DNA of 64,000 nucleotides, from NCBI GenBank assembly GCA_965208625.1, contig OZ242348.1:1488001-1552000 (forward strand), given 5' to 3'. Below, one piece after another: positions 7,916 through 16,587 of this stretch. Both the position numbers and the translations under genes were made by a program. Below the pieces are notes generated by a model, which worked only from the letters and a program-made list of their open reading frames with translations, was not told where the DNA came from and did no database searches. This DNA comes from Bin16 sp965208625. Lineage in GTDB: Bacteria; Chloroflexota; Dehalococcoidia; Lucifugimonadales; Australimonadaceae. The stretch's first letter is position 1. Each line of letters begins with the position of its first letter.

Positions 7916-8689
7916 ATGCCCCTCTACGCCGACTACCCTCACGCTGAGATAGCAGCGGGGCGGCACGACGTGCCGCCGTCGTCGCCCGACGCCGAGCGCT
8001 TCGTGTGCGAGGCGGAGATCGGCGACGGCTGGCTCCACCCCTACGCCTCCAACTACACGTTCGTCGTCCAGCTCTCGTCCGGCGATCGGGAAGGCTACGG
8101 TGTCTACAAACCACAGGCGGGTGAGCGGCCCCTTTGGGACTTCCCCACCGGCACGCTGGGCCGCCGCGAGTGCGCAACGTACGAGTTCGCAAGGGCGCTC
8201 GGCTGGGGAACGATACCACCCACGGTCTTGCGCGAGGGAGAAGCGGGCGAGGGCTCGCTCCAACTCTTCGTGCCGCACGACCCCGACTCCAATTTCTTCA
8301 CGCTACGCGGCGAGCACGCGGAGGAGGCGCTCTGCCTTGCCGTCTTCGACCTGCTGGCGAACAACGCGGACCGCAAGGGCGGGCACTGTTTCCTGGGAGC
8401 GGACGGCTGCCTGTGGGCCGTGGACAACGGGCTGACGTTCCACGAGGACCACAAGCTGCGCACGGTGATATGGGACTACTCCGGCGAGCCCATTCCCCCT
8501 GCCCTGCTCGCCGACATCGAGCGGGTGGCCGGCGACCTCGATGCAGACGGCGCGTGCGCTCGGGCACTCGCCGCCCTGTTGGACGGCGCCGAGGTGCAGG
8601 TGCTCCGTGAGCGAATGCGACGCGTGCTTGCGGAGCCGGTGTTGCCGTCGCCCCGCACCCGCCGCGACCTGCCGTGGCCGTGGTTGTAG
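7916..8689 (+). CDS. SCO1664-family protein (PI3/4-kinase-like fold)
   Basis: A 257-residue protein that resembles the SCO1664/TIGR03843 family, which carries distant similarity to phosphatidylinositol 3-/4-kinases and HipA-like kinases. Kinase-like landmarks are the N-terminal YGVYKPQAGERPLWDFP (Lys before a proline-rich loop), VFDLLANNADRKGGH (candidate catalytic Asp with Asn) and CLWAVDNGLTFH (candidate metal-binding Asp-Asn-Gly). It follows the DUF3090 gene by 3 nt, the same pairing seen in Actinobacteria. Substrate unknown. Confidence 0.75.
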   Translation: MPLYADYPHAEIAAGRHDVPPSSPDAERFVCEAEIGDGWLHPYASNYTFVVQLSSGDREGYGVYKPQAGERPLWDFPTGTLGRRECATYEFARALGWGTIPPTVLREGEAGEGSLQLFVPHDPDSNFFTLRGEHAEEALCLAVFDLLANNADRKGGHCFLGADGCLWAVDNGLTFHEDHKLRTVIWDYSGEPIPPALLADIERVAGDLDADGACARALAALLDGAEVQVLRERMRRVLAEPVLPSPRTRRDLPWPWL

Positions 8690-8722
8690 AGGGACGCTAC
8701 CCGGTTATTCGAACAAGACTGG

Positions 8723-9676
8723 CTATTGTGCCTGCCTCGGCGGTGCAGCTGGCGCAGCCTCGGGTGGCGGGCCCTTGCCGAACATCCGGGCAGCGCGCTG
8801 GCGCAGCTGGCGGATGGGGTACGTCTTCAGAGAAACGCCGGACGTGATGATCTCCACCGTCTCGCGCCTCCCCAACACCAGCGAGCCACGCCAGCGGCGA
8901 AGCTCGCTCGGACGCGGAGTCGTGTCCGGCGAGGTGGCGAACGTCTCGAACGAGGCCCACTCCTTCGTGCGGGAGTTGCGGAGCATCGCCGTGCCTCCGG
9001 CCTCCTGCACCGCGAGGATGCCCGTCGCGAGGTCCCAGACCCACGGGCCGTTGAAGACGGTGTAGTCGAACACGCCGCGGGCGGTCATCGCCATCTCGTA
9101 GCCCGCGCTCCCGGTGTTGCGCAGGTCGCCGAGGCGGCGGCGCATGTTCTTGCGGGGCGTGAACATCCGGAGGAAGTAGCCGGGGACGGACGCCATCCGC
9201 CGCGGCGGGTCAGACGTCTCTATGGAGAGCGGTACGTCGTTCTGGAACGCGCCGCCCCCGCGCCGCGTGTGGATGACGCGACCGTCCGCGCTGCCGATGT
9301 GCGGGATGTAGATGGCGCCCGCCACGGGCGTGCCGCGCTCCAGCGCACACACCATGCAGGCGAACATCGGCAGGCCGTGCAGGAAGTTCGTGGTGCCGTC
9401 GAGCGGGTCGACCACCCAGGTGATCTCTTTCGGTTCGTCGTCGGCCGATTCGGTTTCTTCGGTGACGATGCCGTGCTCAGGGAATCGCCGTGACAGTTCA
9501 GCGCGGAGGTATTCGTCCGCAGCATGGTCGGCGTCGGTAACCGGGTTGCGGTTGTTCGCGGACTTGTAGTCGATGTTCAGGGGCTGGTCGAAGTAGCGGA
9601 GGAGGATGGCGCCCGCTCCATGGACGAGGGCGCACGCCTGCTGTTCCATCTCGGTGAGTTGAGCGTCGTCGAGCAT
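8723..9676 (-). CDS. inositol monophosphatase family protein
   Basis: A 317-residue Mg-dependent phosphatase of the inositol-monophosphatase family (which also includes 3'(2'),5'-bisphosphate nucleotidases). Metal-binding motifs are visible: NPVTDADHAADEYL, TEETES (first Glu), VVDPLDGTTNFLHG, and the C-terminal GPWVWDLATGILAVQEAGG. I chose ATG 9676 (MLDDAQLTEMEQ), where homology should begin; the longer frame upstream is low-complexity and overlaps the opposite gene's promoter. A 40-residue tail rich in Arg, Ala and Pro follows the fold. The exact substrate cannot be read from sequence. Confidence 0.88.
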   Translation of the reverse strand: MLDDAQLTEMEQQACALVHGAGAILLRYFDQPLNIDYKSANNRNPVTDADHAADEYLRAELSRRFPEHGIVTEETESADDEPKEITWVVDPLDGTTNFLHGLPMFACMVCALERGTPVAGAIYIPHIGSADGRVIHTRRGGGAFQNDVPLSIETSDPPRRMASVPGYFLRMFTPRKNMRRRLGDLRNTGSAGYEMAMTARGVFDYTVFNGPWVWDLATGILAVQEAGGTAMLRNSRTKEWASFETFATSPDTTPRPSELRRWRGSLVLGRRETVEIITSGVSLKTYPIRQLRQRAARMFGKGPPPEAAPAAPPRQAQ

Positions 9677-9783
9677 GCCGCCTGCGCGCGTCCGTGCATG
9701 TGAACGCGGATGAGATTGGCCCCCAGCGTTTACGCCGCCTGCGGGCGCGGCCATTCTACACGCGCCCTGCCCGCGCGGCGCGT

Positions 9784-9792
9784 TGATATACT
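9784..9792 (+). promoter_or_regulatory. extended -10 box (TGATATACT), leaderless arrangement
   Basis: TG-A-TATACT ends 8 nt before the ATG at 9801. A transcript start at the normal distance would fall within one or two bases of the start codon, so the mRNA is probably leaderless. Confidence 0.6.
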
Positions 9793-9800
9793 CCGATGGC

Positions 9801-10898
9801 ATGGGAGACTCTACTGGCAAGCGCGAACACAACGTCGTCATCATCCCCGGCGACGGCATCGGGCCTGAACTCACCAACGCGGCGCTCGCCGTGCTGGAAG
9901 CGGTGGAGGAGGCGTCCGGCGATTTCCACCTGAACCTCGACGTCCATCGCGGAGGAGCCGCGCTTTACCAGGAGACAGGCGCGAACCTCTCGGCGGAGTC
10001 GATAGCGGCTGTTCGGGCTGCGGACGCCACGATGAAGGGCCCGGTGGGGCTGCCGGAGGTGCGCTTCCCGGACGGCACGGAGGCCGGCGTGCTCGGCGGC
10101 GTGCTCCGCACCGGTCTGGACGTGTACGCCAATGTGCGCCCCATCCGGCTGCTGCCCGGGGCGGAGGCGCCCATCAAGGCGGAGCCCGGCGAGGTGGACT
10201 ACGTCATCGTGCGGGAGAACACGGAAGGGCTGTATCTCTCACGCGGCAAGGGCGTGCAGACCAACGACGCCGCAGCCGACACGCTCCTGATCACGCGCAA
10301 GGGAACGGAGCGCGTCGTCAGGCGGGCGTTCGAGATTGCCCAGCAGCGGAACGGAGCGCCGTCGGACGGCGTGCGCCGCGTGACGTGCGTGGACAAGGCG
10401 AACGTGCTGCCGTCAATGGCGTTCTTCCGTCGTGTATTCGATGAGGTAGCCGAGGAGTTCCCTGACGTGCAGAGCGAGCACCTGTACGCCGACGCCGCAG
10501 CGCAGGCGCTGGTCGTGCGTCCGCAGCATTTCGACGTGCTGGTGATGGAGAACTTCCTCGGCGACATCCTCAGCGACCTCGGCGGCGGAACGGTCGGCGG
10601 CATCGGCCTCTGCCCCTCCGGCAACATCGGCGACGACCACGCCTACTTCGAGCCGATCCACGGCTCCGCGCCCGACATCGCGGGGCAGGACAAGGCGAAC
10701 CCCGTCTCGCAGGTGCTCACGCTCGCGATGATGCTCGACTACCTCGGCGAGGGCGCGGCAGCGGAGCTGACCCGCCGGGCGGTGGAGGAGTCGCTGCAGG
10801 GCGGCGCGCTCTCCATCGGCGAATACGGCCAGCCCGTCGGCGGCACACGAGCCGCGGGTGAGACGATAGCGAAGACGGCTCGGACGCTCGATGGCTGA
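9801..10898 (+). CDS. isocitrate / isopropylmalate dehydrogenase family protein
   Basis: A 365-residue NAD(P)-dependent beta-decarboxylating dehydrogenase. It shows IPGDGIGPELT near the N-terminus, the substrate-site GGVLRTGLDVYANVRPI, VIVRENTEGLYLSRG, the metal-site region VLVMENFLGDILSDLGGGTVGG, and HGSAPDIAGQDKANP. The substrate (isocitrate, isopropylmalate, tartrate or homoisocitrate) cannot be decided by eye. ATG 9801 lies just after a -10 box; the in-frame ATG at 9783 lies before it and is unlikely. It overlaps purM by 8 nt. Confidence 0.88.
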   Translation: MGDSTGKREHNVVIIPGDGIGPELTNAALAVLEAVEEASGDFHLNLDVHRGGAALYQETGANLSAESIAAVRAADATMKGPVGLPEVRFPDGTEAGVLGGVLRTGLDVYANVRPIRLLPGAEAPIKAEPGEVDYVIVRENTEGLYLSRGKGVQTNDAAADTLLITRKGTERVVRRAFEIAQQRNGAPSDGVRRVTCVDKANVLPSMAFFRRVFDEVAEEFPDVQSEHLYADAAAQALVVRPQHFDVLVMENFLGDILSDLGGGTVGGIGLCPSGNIGDDHAYFEPIHGSAPDIAGQDKANPVSQVLTLAMMLDYLGEGAAAELTRRAVEESLQGGALSIGEYGQPVGGTRAAGETIAKTARTLDG

Positions 10899-11994
10899 CG
10901 ACACCTCCACCCAGCAGACGTACGCGTCTTCCGGCGTCGACACAGACGAAGCGGCCAAGGGCCTATCCGGTCTGCTGCACTGGGTATCGCAGACCTCCGC
11001 GTTCGTTGAAGGCGTCGGCCCATCGCCGGTGCCCGGCGGCTTCTTCGCCGCCGTCCTGCCGCTCAACGAGCGGCTCTCGCTCGCGATATCGACAGACGGC
11101 GTCGGCTCCAAGAGCGTGCTCGCGCAACTTACCGGCGACTTCGAGTCCATCGGCTGGGACTGCGTCGCCGTCAACGTGAACGACATCATCTGCACGGGCG
11201 CGCGGCCTGTCGCACTCGTGGACTACATCGCACTGCAGCATCCGCACGGCGATATGCTCGCGGCGCTCGGCAAAGGGATGCGCGACGCCGCAGAGCGCGC
11301 ACGCGTCGCCATCGTCGGCGGCGAACTCTCGCAGCACCCCGACACGCTCACCGGTCCTCGCGAGGGATACGCGTTCGATATCTCCGCAACATGCGTGGGC
11401 GTGCTGGAGGACGGCGCGGCGCCCATCACCGGCGCGGCGATCCGTCCCGGCGACGCGGTCATCGGCATGGCGAGCAACGGCATCCACGCGAACGGGCTCA
11501 CGCTCGCGCGCAGCCTCCTGCTGAGTGGGGACGCACACGAGACCGTCGGCCTTGCGCTGCCGGAGTGCGGGCGTACCGTCGGCGAGGAGTTACTGCGCCG
11601 CACGCACGTCTACGTGCCGGAGGTGACGGCGATGCTGCGCGCCGGAGTGGACGTGCGCGGACTTGCGCACATATCCGGCGACGGCCTGCTGAACCTGCTC
11701 CGCCTCGACGCGGACGTCGAATACCACCTCGACGCCCTGCCCGCGCCCCAGCCCGTCTTCGAGGTGATCCGCCGCGAGGGCAACGTGGCGCTCGCGGAGA
11801 TGTACCGCGTCTACAACATGGGCGTCGGCTTCTGCGCCGTAGTGCCCGCAGCGTCCGCCGACGCGGCGCTCGCTGCCATCGCCGCTGCCGGAGGCGAGGC
11901 GTCGGTCATCGGGACGGTGCGCGAAGGCAGGCGTCGGGTCGTGCTACCGGGGCAAGGTCTCGTGGGAGAGGGCAGCGCATTTACCCAAGGCTAG
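10891..11994 (+). CDS. purM: phosphoribosylformylglycinamidine cyclo-ligase (AIR synthetase)
   Basis: The fifth step of purine synthesis, closing the imidazole ring of FGAM using ATP. The 367-residue length is normal. Landmarks are YASSGVDTDEA (usual Y..AGVD), LAISTDGVGSKS, the nucleotide-site CVAVNVNDIICTGARP, GGELSQHPDTL, GMASNGIHANGLTLAR, HISGDGLLNLLR and RVYNMGVGFC. Eight nt overlap with the upstream dehydrogenase suggests one mRNA. purA lies 6 kb downstream. Confidence 0.95.
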   Translation: MADDTSTQQTYASSGVDTDEAAKGLSGLLHWVSQTSAFVEGVGPSPVPGGFFAAVLPLNERLSLAISTDGVGSKSVLAQLTGDFESIGWDCVAVNVNDIICTGARPVALVDYIALQHPHGDMLAALGKGMRDAAERARVAIVGGELSQHPDTLTGPREGYAFDISATCVGVLEDGAAPITGAAIRPGDAVIGMASNGIHANGLTLARSLLLSGDAHETVGLALPECGRTVGEELLRRTHVYVPEVTAMLRAGVDVRGLAHISGDGLLNLLRLDADVEYHLDALPAPQPVFEVIRREGNVALAEMYRVYNMGVGFCAVVPAASADAALAAIAAAGGEASVIGTVREGRRRVVLPGQGLVGEGSAFTQG

Positions 11995-12002
11995 CGCTGC
12001 GC

Positions 12003-12011
12003 TGGTATCAT
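12003..12011 (+). promoter_or_regulatory. extended -10 box (TGGTATCAT), leaderless arrangement
   Basis: TG-G-TATCAT ends 6 nt before ispH ATG 12018, placing the likely transcript start at the start codon. There is no Shine-Dalgarno sequence between box and ATG, which agrees with leaderless translation. Confidence 0.6.
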
Positions 12012-12017
12012 GGGCGC

Positions 12018-12977
12018 ATGCAACTGGTGCTTGGCTCTCCTCGCGGTTTCTGTGCAGGCGTCGTACGCGCGATAGACATCGTCGAACTCGCGCTCGAACG
12101 GTTCGGCGCTCCCGTCTACGTCCGGCATGAGATCGTCCACAACAAGCACGTCGTGGACAGTCTCCGGAGGAAGGGCGCCATCTTCATCGAAGAGACCGAC
12201 GAGGCCCCGAACGGTTCGACCATCATCTTCAGCGCACACGGCGTCGCCCCTGAGGTCTGGAAGGCGGCGGAAGAGCGCGACCTGACCGTCATCGACGCCA
12301 CCTGCCCACTCGTCACCAAGGTGCATATGGAGTCGAAGAAGTACGCCCGCGAGGGCTACTCCATCATCGTCGTCGGTCACGAGGGCCACCCTGAGGTCAT
12401 CGGCACCCTCGGGCAGTCGCCCGAGGCATCACAGCTCGTCGACAACGACGACGACGCCCAGAGCGCGGCTGTCGCCGACCCCAACCGTGTCGTCGCCCTC
12501 ACGCAGACGACGTTGAGCGTGGACGACACCCACGAGATCATCGGGACCCTGCGCGAGCGCTTCCCGAACATCGTCGCGCGGAACGATATCTGCTACGCCA
12601 CGACAAACCGGCAGGACGCGGTGAAAGAGCTGGCGCAGCAGGTGGACGTGGTCATCGTCGTCGGAGCGCAGAACAGCTCCAACTGCAACCGGCTCCGCGA
12701 GGTCGCCGAGCAGACGGGCGTGCCGTCCTACCTCGTGGACGACGCATCGGCGATAGACCTCGCCTGGCTGGACGGTAAGGAACGCGTCGGCATCACGTCG
12801 GGCGCGTCCACGCCGGAATCGCTCGTGGAGGGCGTCATCGACTTCCTCCAGCCCGACTCCGTTGAGACGGTCGAGGTGACGCGGGAGGACGTGGAGTTCG
12901 TCCTGCCGAAGCAGTTGCGTGGCGACGGCGCTGAGCAGCCGGAGCGCCGGACGCAGATCAGAGGCGGTTCGGCCTAG
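12018..12977 (+). CDS. ispH: 4-hydroxy-3-methylbut-2-enyl diphosphate reductase
   Basis: Final enzyme of the MEP isoprenoid pathway, a [4Fe-4S] protein producing IPP and DMAPP. Its 319 residues contain all three cluster cysteines: C12 (GFCAGV), C96 (DATCPLVTKVH) and C192 (NDICYATTNRQ). Other signatures are IVHNKHVV, FSAHGV, GHEGHPEVIGTLGQ, LTQTTLSVDDT and NSSNCNRL. I chose ATG 12018 because homology starts there and a -10 box lies just upstream; the open frame extends further back but only as a shadow of purM. Confidence 0.95.
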   Translation: MQLVLGSPRGFCAGVVRAIDIVELALERFGAPVYVRHEIVHNKHVVDSLRRKGAIFIEETDEAPNGSTIIFSAHGVAPEVWKAAEERDLTVIDATCPLVTKVHMESKKYAREGYSIIVVGHEGHPEVIGTLGQSPEASQLVDNDDDAQSAAVADPNRVVALTQTTLSVDDTHEIIGTLRERFPNIVARNDICYATTNRQDAVKELAQQVDVVIVVGAQNSSNCNRLREVAEQTGVPSYLVDDASAIDLAWLDGKERVGITSGASTPESLVEGVIDFLQPDSVETVEVTREDVEFVLPKQLRGDGAEQPERRTQIRGGSA

Positions 12978-12993
12978 GCCGGACCGTCCTGCC

Positions 12994-13860
12994 CTACCCC
13001 ACCATCAGCGCGTCTGCGCCCCTGCGATAGACCTGCAACGACTGCACCGGGTTGCGGTTCACAAGCTCACGCCCGTACATCGGATGCACCATGCTCCGCA
13101 CCTCGTGCTCCAGTTCGTAGAGCGTCTCGCCCGTCTCGGGGTCGGTGATGTTCACGAACCGGTACTGCGAGGCGTTGCTCTCCTCCGTGACGAGGTCCAT
13201 CTCCTGCAGCGCCTTGTGGGGGCCGGAGAAGTCCGCGATGTAGACCGCGATGTGGTGGTTGTCGTAGGGCCGCGATTCGTCCGGGTCCTCCCGGAAGAGC
13301 ATCGCCTGGTGCCTGCCCGCCTGCACTCGCGCCGTCGGAGAGCCCCGACGCTCAACGAGGTCGGTCGTCGCGCCCATGACCTGCCCGTAGAAGCGGGCGA
13401 TGCCCGGCGCGGTGCCTGCCGGAACGTTGAAGATAAGGTACTCCAGGCCGATGTTCGCGCCGCCCAGGCGCTCGCCGTCCGCCGGGTGGCAGCGGAACCG
13501 GTTGCCCCACGGGCCGGTGACGTCCAGGTTGCGCCCCTCCCGCTCGACGGCGAACTGCGTCCCCTCGAAACGGGGCGCCATCCTGTCGAGCCGCTCCTCC
13601 AATTCGTCGACGTCCGGCGTAACGAGTCCGATGCGCCCGCGCAGCACCTGCGCCGAGTCCCGCGTCGGCAGGTGGAACTGCTCCCTGCCGATGTTCACCC
13701 ACATGTTCTCCAGCCCAACGGTCATGTAGGGGTCGCGGGTGTGACCCATGCCGACGATGTGGAAGAGCGTCGACATCTGCTGGTCGGGCACGGTGAGGTT
13801 GACGTGGTCGAGAGAGACGATGTTGCCGAAGTCCTGGTCGGTGCGGTCGTAGTCCGTCAT
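12994..13860 (-). CDS. VOC-family protein (extradiol-dioxygenase / glyoxalase fold)
   Basis: A 288-residue protein with two vicinal-oxygen-chelate modules. Likely metal ligands are His in VSLDHVNLTV (near residue 19), His in DNHHIAVYI, and Glu in LYELEHEVRS, the H-H-E pattern of this fold. GANIGLEYLIFNV opens the second module. The start ATG 13860 follows GGAGG. It stands alone, converging with ispH 16 nt away. Aromatic ring cleavage is possible given other catabolic genes in the window, but the substrate is unknown. Confidence 0.75.
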   Translation of the reverse strand: MTDYDRTDQDFGNIVSLDHVNLTVPDQQMSTLFHIVGMGHTRDPYMTVGLENMWVNIGREQFHLPTRDSAQVLRGRIGLVTPDVDELEERLDRMAPRFEGTQFAVEREGRNLDVTGPWGNRFRCHPADGERLGGANIGLEYLIFNVPAGTAPGIARFYGQVMGATTDLVERRGSPTARVQAGRHQAMLFREDPDESRPYDNHHIAVYIADFSGPHKALQEMDLVTEESNASQYRFVNITDPETGETLYELEHEVRSMVHPMYGRELVNRNPVQSLQVYRRGADALMVG

Positions 13861-13934
13861 CTAACGCCTCCTTGAGCGTCTGCTGAGCATCCGTTTCAAT
13901 GGCGCGATTATAGGACGAACGGGGCGCAGTTGTG

Positions 13935-13963
13935 TTGACCGCCTCCGAAGCGTCCCGGATAAT
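13935..13963 (+). promoter_or_regulatory. sigma-70-type promoter (TTGACC-N17-GATAAT)
   Basis: TTGACC at 13935-13940 and GATAAT at 13958-13963 are exactly 17 bp apart. It would drive the two glycosyltransferases and perhaps the ROK kinase. It is one of the few promoters here with a clear -35. Confidence 0.65.
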
Positions 13964-14016
13964 CGTTCGCAGACGCCACGCTGGCGCTGAGCGCACGGCG
14001 GGCGGGCGGCAGGCGG

Positions 14017-15285
14017 ATGTTCGGAAGCGTCGCAACCAGCACACACTCCATAGACCAGTACGCCCAGTTCGTCGGCGACGCCGCCATCGATTCGCTCCGC
14101 GCGGCAGCCGCGCCTCTGCAGGGCGCCCGCGTGCTCTACCTCTCTTCCCCTGCGGCAAGCGGCGCCGTGCGCCGGCTGCTCCAGAGCTCCGTCCCTCTGC
14201 TGGCAGACCTCGGGCTGAACATCCAGTGGCAGCAGGTGCGGATAGCCGCCGAGTACGTGGAGACGGACCGGGCGCTCCGCCGGGCGCTCTCCGGCTACCC
14301 CGGATGGCATGAGAACCGCGAGAGCGAATGGCGCGAGTTCAACCAGGGGAACGCGCAGATGTTCGACGAGGACTTCGACATCGTCGTCGTGCACCACTCC
14401 GCGTCGGTCGGACTCCACGCGGCGCTCACACATCTGCACGGACACCCTCCTCCCGGCGCCTGGCTGTGGCATTCCCACCGCGACTACCGCAACGCCATGC
14501 CGAACGCGTGGTCGCTCATCCGCCAGCACGCCGACGACTTCGACGCGTCGGTCTACGACTACAAGCCGTTCATCCGGGACGACGCCCCGACGCCCCGCAC
14601 GTTCGTCGTGGCGCCCGGCGTCGACCCGCTCAGCCCCAGCGCGCGCCCCGTATCCGACGAGGTGCGCGAAACGATCCTCGCCCAGCGCGGGCTGGACGTG
14701 AACCTCCCGGTGATCGGCCAGATCGTGTTGAGCATGCGCGACGACGACCCCGAGCGGGTGCTGGACACCTTCGCTCTCGTCCGGCAGCACCGACCGGACG
14801 TGCAACTGGTCATCACGAACCTCGTCACCGACGAACCGGCCCTCGCCGAGAAGCTCAGCGTCCTGCGCCAGCGCGCGCAACAGCTGGGGGGCGTGCTGGT
14901 GCTCTCGGAGATGGACCGGGTCGGCAACGTAGAACTCTCCGCCCTGCGGGAAGAGGCGACGGTGCTCATCCACGAGGGCTATCCGCGCGGCATCTCCGTG
15001 GAACTGCTGGAAGAGATGTGGCAGTCCCGCCCCATCGTCAGCGCTCGCAGCTCGGTCGCGGAGGCCCTGCTCATCGAAGGGAGAACGGCGCTGCTCGCCG
15101 ACAGCACGGAGGAGCAGGCCGCCGCCATCGAGCGGCTGCTGAGAAGCCCCCGAACAGCAGCCCGCCTCGGCCAGGCCGCACACCGGCACGTTGCCAGGCG
15201 CCACCTCATCACGAACTACCTCGCCAACTACCTGAAGGTCTTCCAGCAGATGCTGAAGCGACGGCAGCGAACCTCGAGGCGCTGA
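14017..15285 (+). CDS. degenerate GT4 glycosyltransferase, TreT-like paralogue
   Basis: A 422-residue GT-B fold protein that aligns along its length with the next gene (shared LRALAAPL-like N-terminus ending in ARVLxL, WLWHSHRD against WVWRCHLD, and a shared RVGNVELSA / GVGNLEVNA stretch). Catalytic features are altered. The glycine loop FGGG is SPAASGA here. The Arg/Lys pair of RFDPWKDP is replaced in LSMRDDDPER. The E-x7-E motif is disrupted by about four extra residues (EGYPRGISVELLEEMW against EGFGLVISEALW). It is probably a non-catalytic or altered partner of the adjacent enzyme. Its stop codon abuts the next start. Confidence 0.75.
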   Translation: MFGSVATSTHSIDQYAQFVGDAAIDSLRAAAAPLQGARVLYLSSPAASGAVRRLLQSSVPLLADLGLNIQWQQVRIAAEYVETDRALRRALSGYPGWHENRESEWREFNQGNAQMFDEDFDIVVVHHSASVGLHAALTHLHGHPPPGAWLWHSHRDYRNAMPNAWSLIRQHADDFDASVYDYKPFIRDDAPTPRTFVVAPGVDPLSPSARPVSDEVRETILAQRGLDVNLPVIGQIVLSMRDDDPERVLDTFALVRQHRPDVQLVITNLVTDEPALAEKLSVLRQRAQQLGGVLVLSEMDRVGNVELSALREEATVLIHEGYPRGISVELLEEMWQSRPIVSARSSVAEALLIEGRTALLADSTEEQAAAIERLLRSPRTAARLGQAAHRHVARRHLITNYLANYLKVFQQMLKRRQRTSRR

Positions 15286-16542
15286 ATGCCCACCCCCGTT
15301 CCCATCACCCCCAAGGCGCTGCACGAGTATGAACCGCACGTTGGCGAGGAGCGCATAGCAGAGCTCCGAGCTCTCGCCGCGCCCCTGAAGGACGCGCGGG
15401 TGCTGCACCTGAACGCGACCGCGTTCGGCGGAGGCGTCGCGGAGATACTCAACAGCTTCATCCCGCTCCTGCGCGACGTGGGCGTCGACGCTCACTGGCA
15501 CGTCATGGAAGCATCCGCGGAGTTCTTCAACGTCACCAAGAGCATGCACAACGCCATGCAGGGCATGTACATACCCTGGAACAAGGCGATGGCCGACCTC
15601 TGGCGGGAGACCAACGAGGCGAACGCCGACGCGATGGACGGGAAGTACGACTTCGTCTACATCCACGACCCCCAGCCCGCCGGCATCCTGGAGTACCTGC
15701 GCGAGCGCGATCCGGACATGCTCGGCGCGAAGTGGGTGTGGCGCTGCCACCTCGACACGACGGAAGCGCTGCCGGAGGTGTGGGGCTTCCTGCGCGGCTA
15801 CATCTCCATCTACGACGCGCTCGTCTTCACCCTCGCGGAGTACGTGAAGGAGCCCATCACCGGCCCCAAACTGGAGATCATCTGGCCCGCGATAGACCCC
15901 ACGAGCACCAAGAACTCGGAGATCTCGCCCGTTGTCATCCGCGACATCCTCGCCCGCTACGAGATCGACCCGGACCGGCCCATCATCGCCCAGATATCAC
16001 GGTTCGACCCATGGAAGGACCCGCTCGGCGTACTGGACGTCTACAAGGCCCTCAAGGACGAGTACCCCGGCCTGCAACTGCTCATGGTCGCCGCGATGGC
16101 GAACGACGACCCCGAAGCGTGGTCGTTCTACGAACGCATCGTCCGGAAGGCCGGTGAGGACTACGACATCCACGTCCTGACGAACCTCAACGGCGTCGGC
16201 AACCTGGAGGTGAACGCCTTCCAGAGCGCTGCGGACGTGCTGCTGCAGAAGTCCATCCGTGAAGGGTTCGGGCTCGTCATCTCCGAAGCGCTCTGGAAAT
16301 CGAAAGTCCTCGTGGGAAGCGAGGCCGGAGGCATCCCTCTCCAACTGGACTACGGACGCGCCGGTCCCGTCGCGGGCACCACACAGGAGTTCGTGGACGC
16401 CATCCGTGCACTGCTGGAGGACGAGCGCACACGCAAGGAGATGGGGAAGCGGGGCAAGGAGCACGTCCGCGAGCACTTCCTGACGACCCGCCTGCTCAAG
16501 GACCATCTCCGCTTGATGAACTCGCTCGCCGGGGTAACATAG
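15286..16542 (+). CDS. treT: GT4 glycosyltransferase, trehalose synthase (TreT)-like
   Basis: A 418-residue retaining GT-B enzyme resembling trehalose glycosyltransferring synthase, which joins an NDP-glucose to glucose. Motifs are the glycine loop FGGGVAEIL (47-55), YIHDPQPAG (125-133), the phosphate-binding R239/K244 in SRFDPWKDP, and the E-x7-E pair E326/E334 in REGFGLVISEALW. Start ATG immediately follows the stop of the degenerate paralogue, so the two are co-translated. A ROK sugar kinase lies 45 nt downstream, fitting glucose or trehalose metabolism. The TreT call is by resemblance and could be another disaccharide synthase. Confidence 0.78.
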   Translation: MPTPVPITPKALHEYEPHVGEERIAELRALAAPLKDARVLHLNATAFGGGVAEILNSFIPLLRDVGVDAHWHVMEASAEFFNVTKSMHNAMQGMYIPWNKAMADLWRETNEANADAMDGKYDFVYIHDPQPAGILEYLRERDPDMLGAKWVWRCHLDTTEALPEVWGFLRGYISIYDALVFTLAEYVKEPITGPKLEIIWPAIDPTSTKNSEISPVVIRDILARYEIDPDRPIIAQISRFDPWKDPLGVLDVYKALKDEYPGLQLLMVAAMANDDPEAWSFYERIVRKAGEDYDIHVLTNLNGVGNLEVNAFQSAADVLLQKSIREGFGLVISEALWKSKVLVGSEAGGIPLQLDYGRAGPVAGTTQEFVDAIRALLEDERTRKEMGKRGKEHVREHFLTTRLLKDHLRLMNSLAGVT

Positions 16543-16587
16543 CGGGCGTTGTGGCGGCTCCTGAACGTCCGGCCTTTGTGGAGAGCG

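Noticed and set aside
11391..12017. Extension of the ispH frame upstream over purM
   Set aside because: Homology and promoter place the start at 12018; the upstream part is a shadow of purM.
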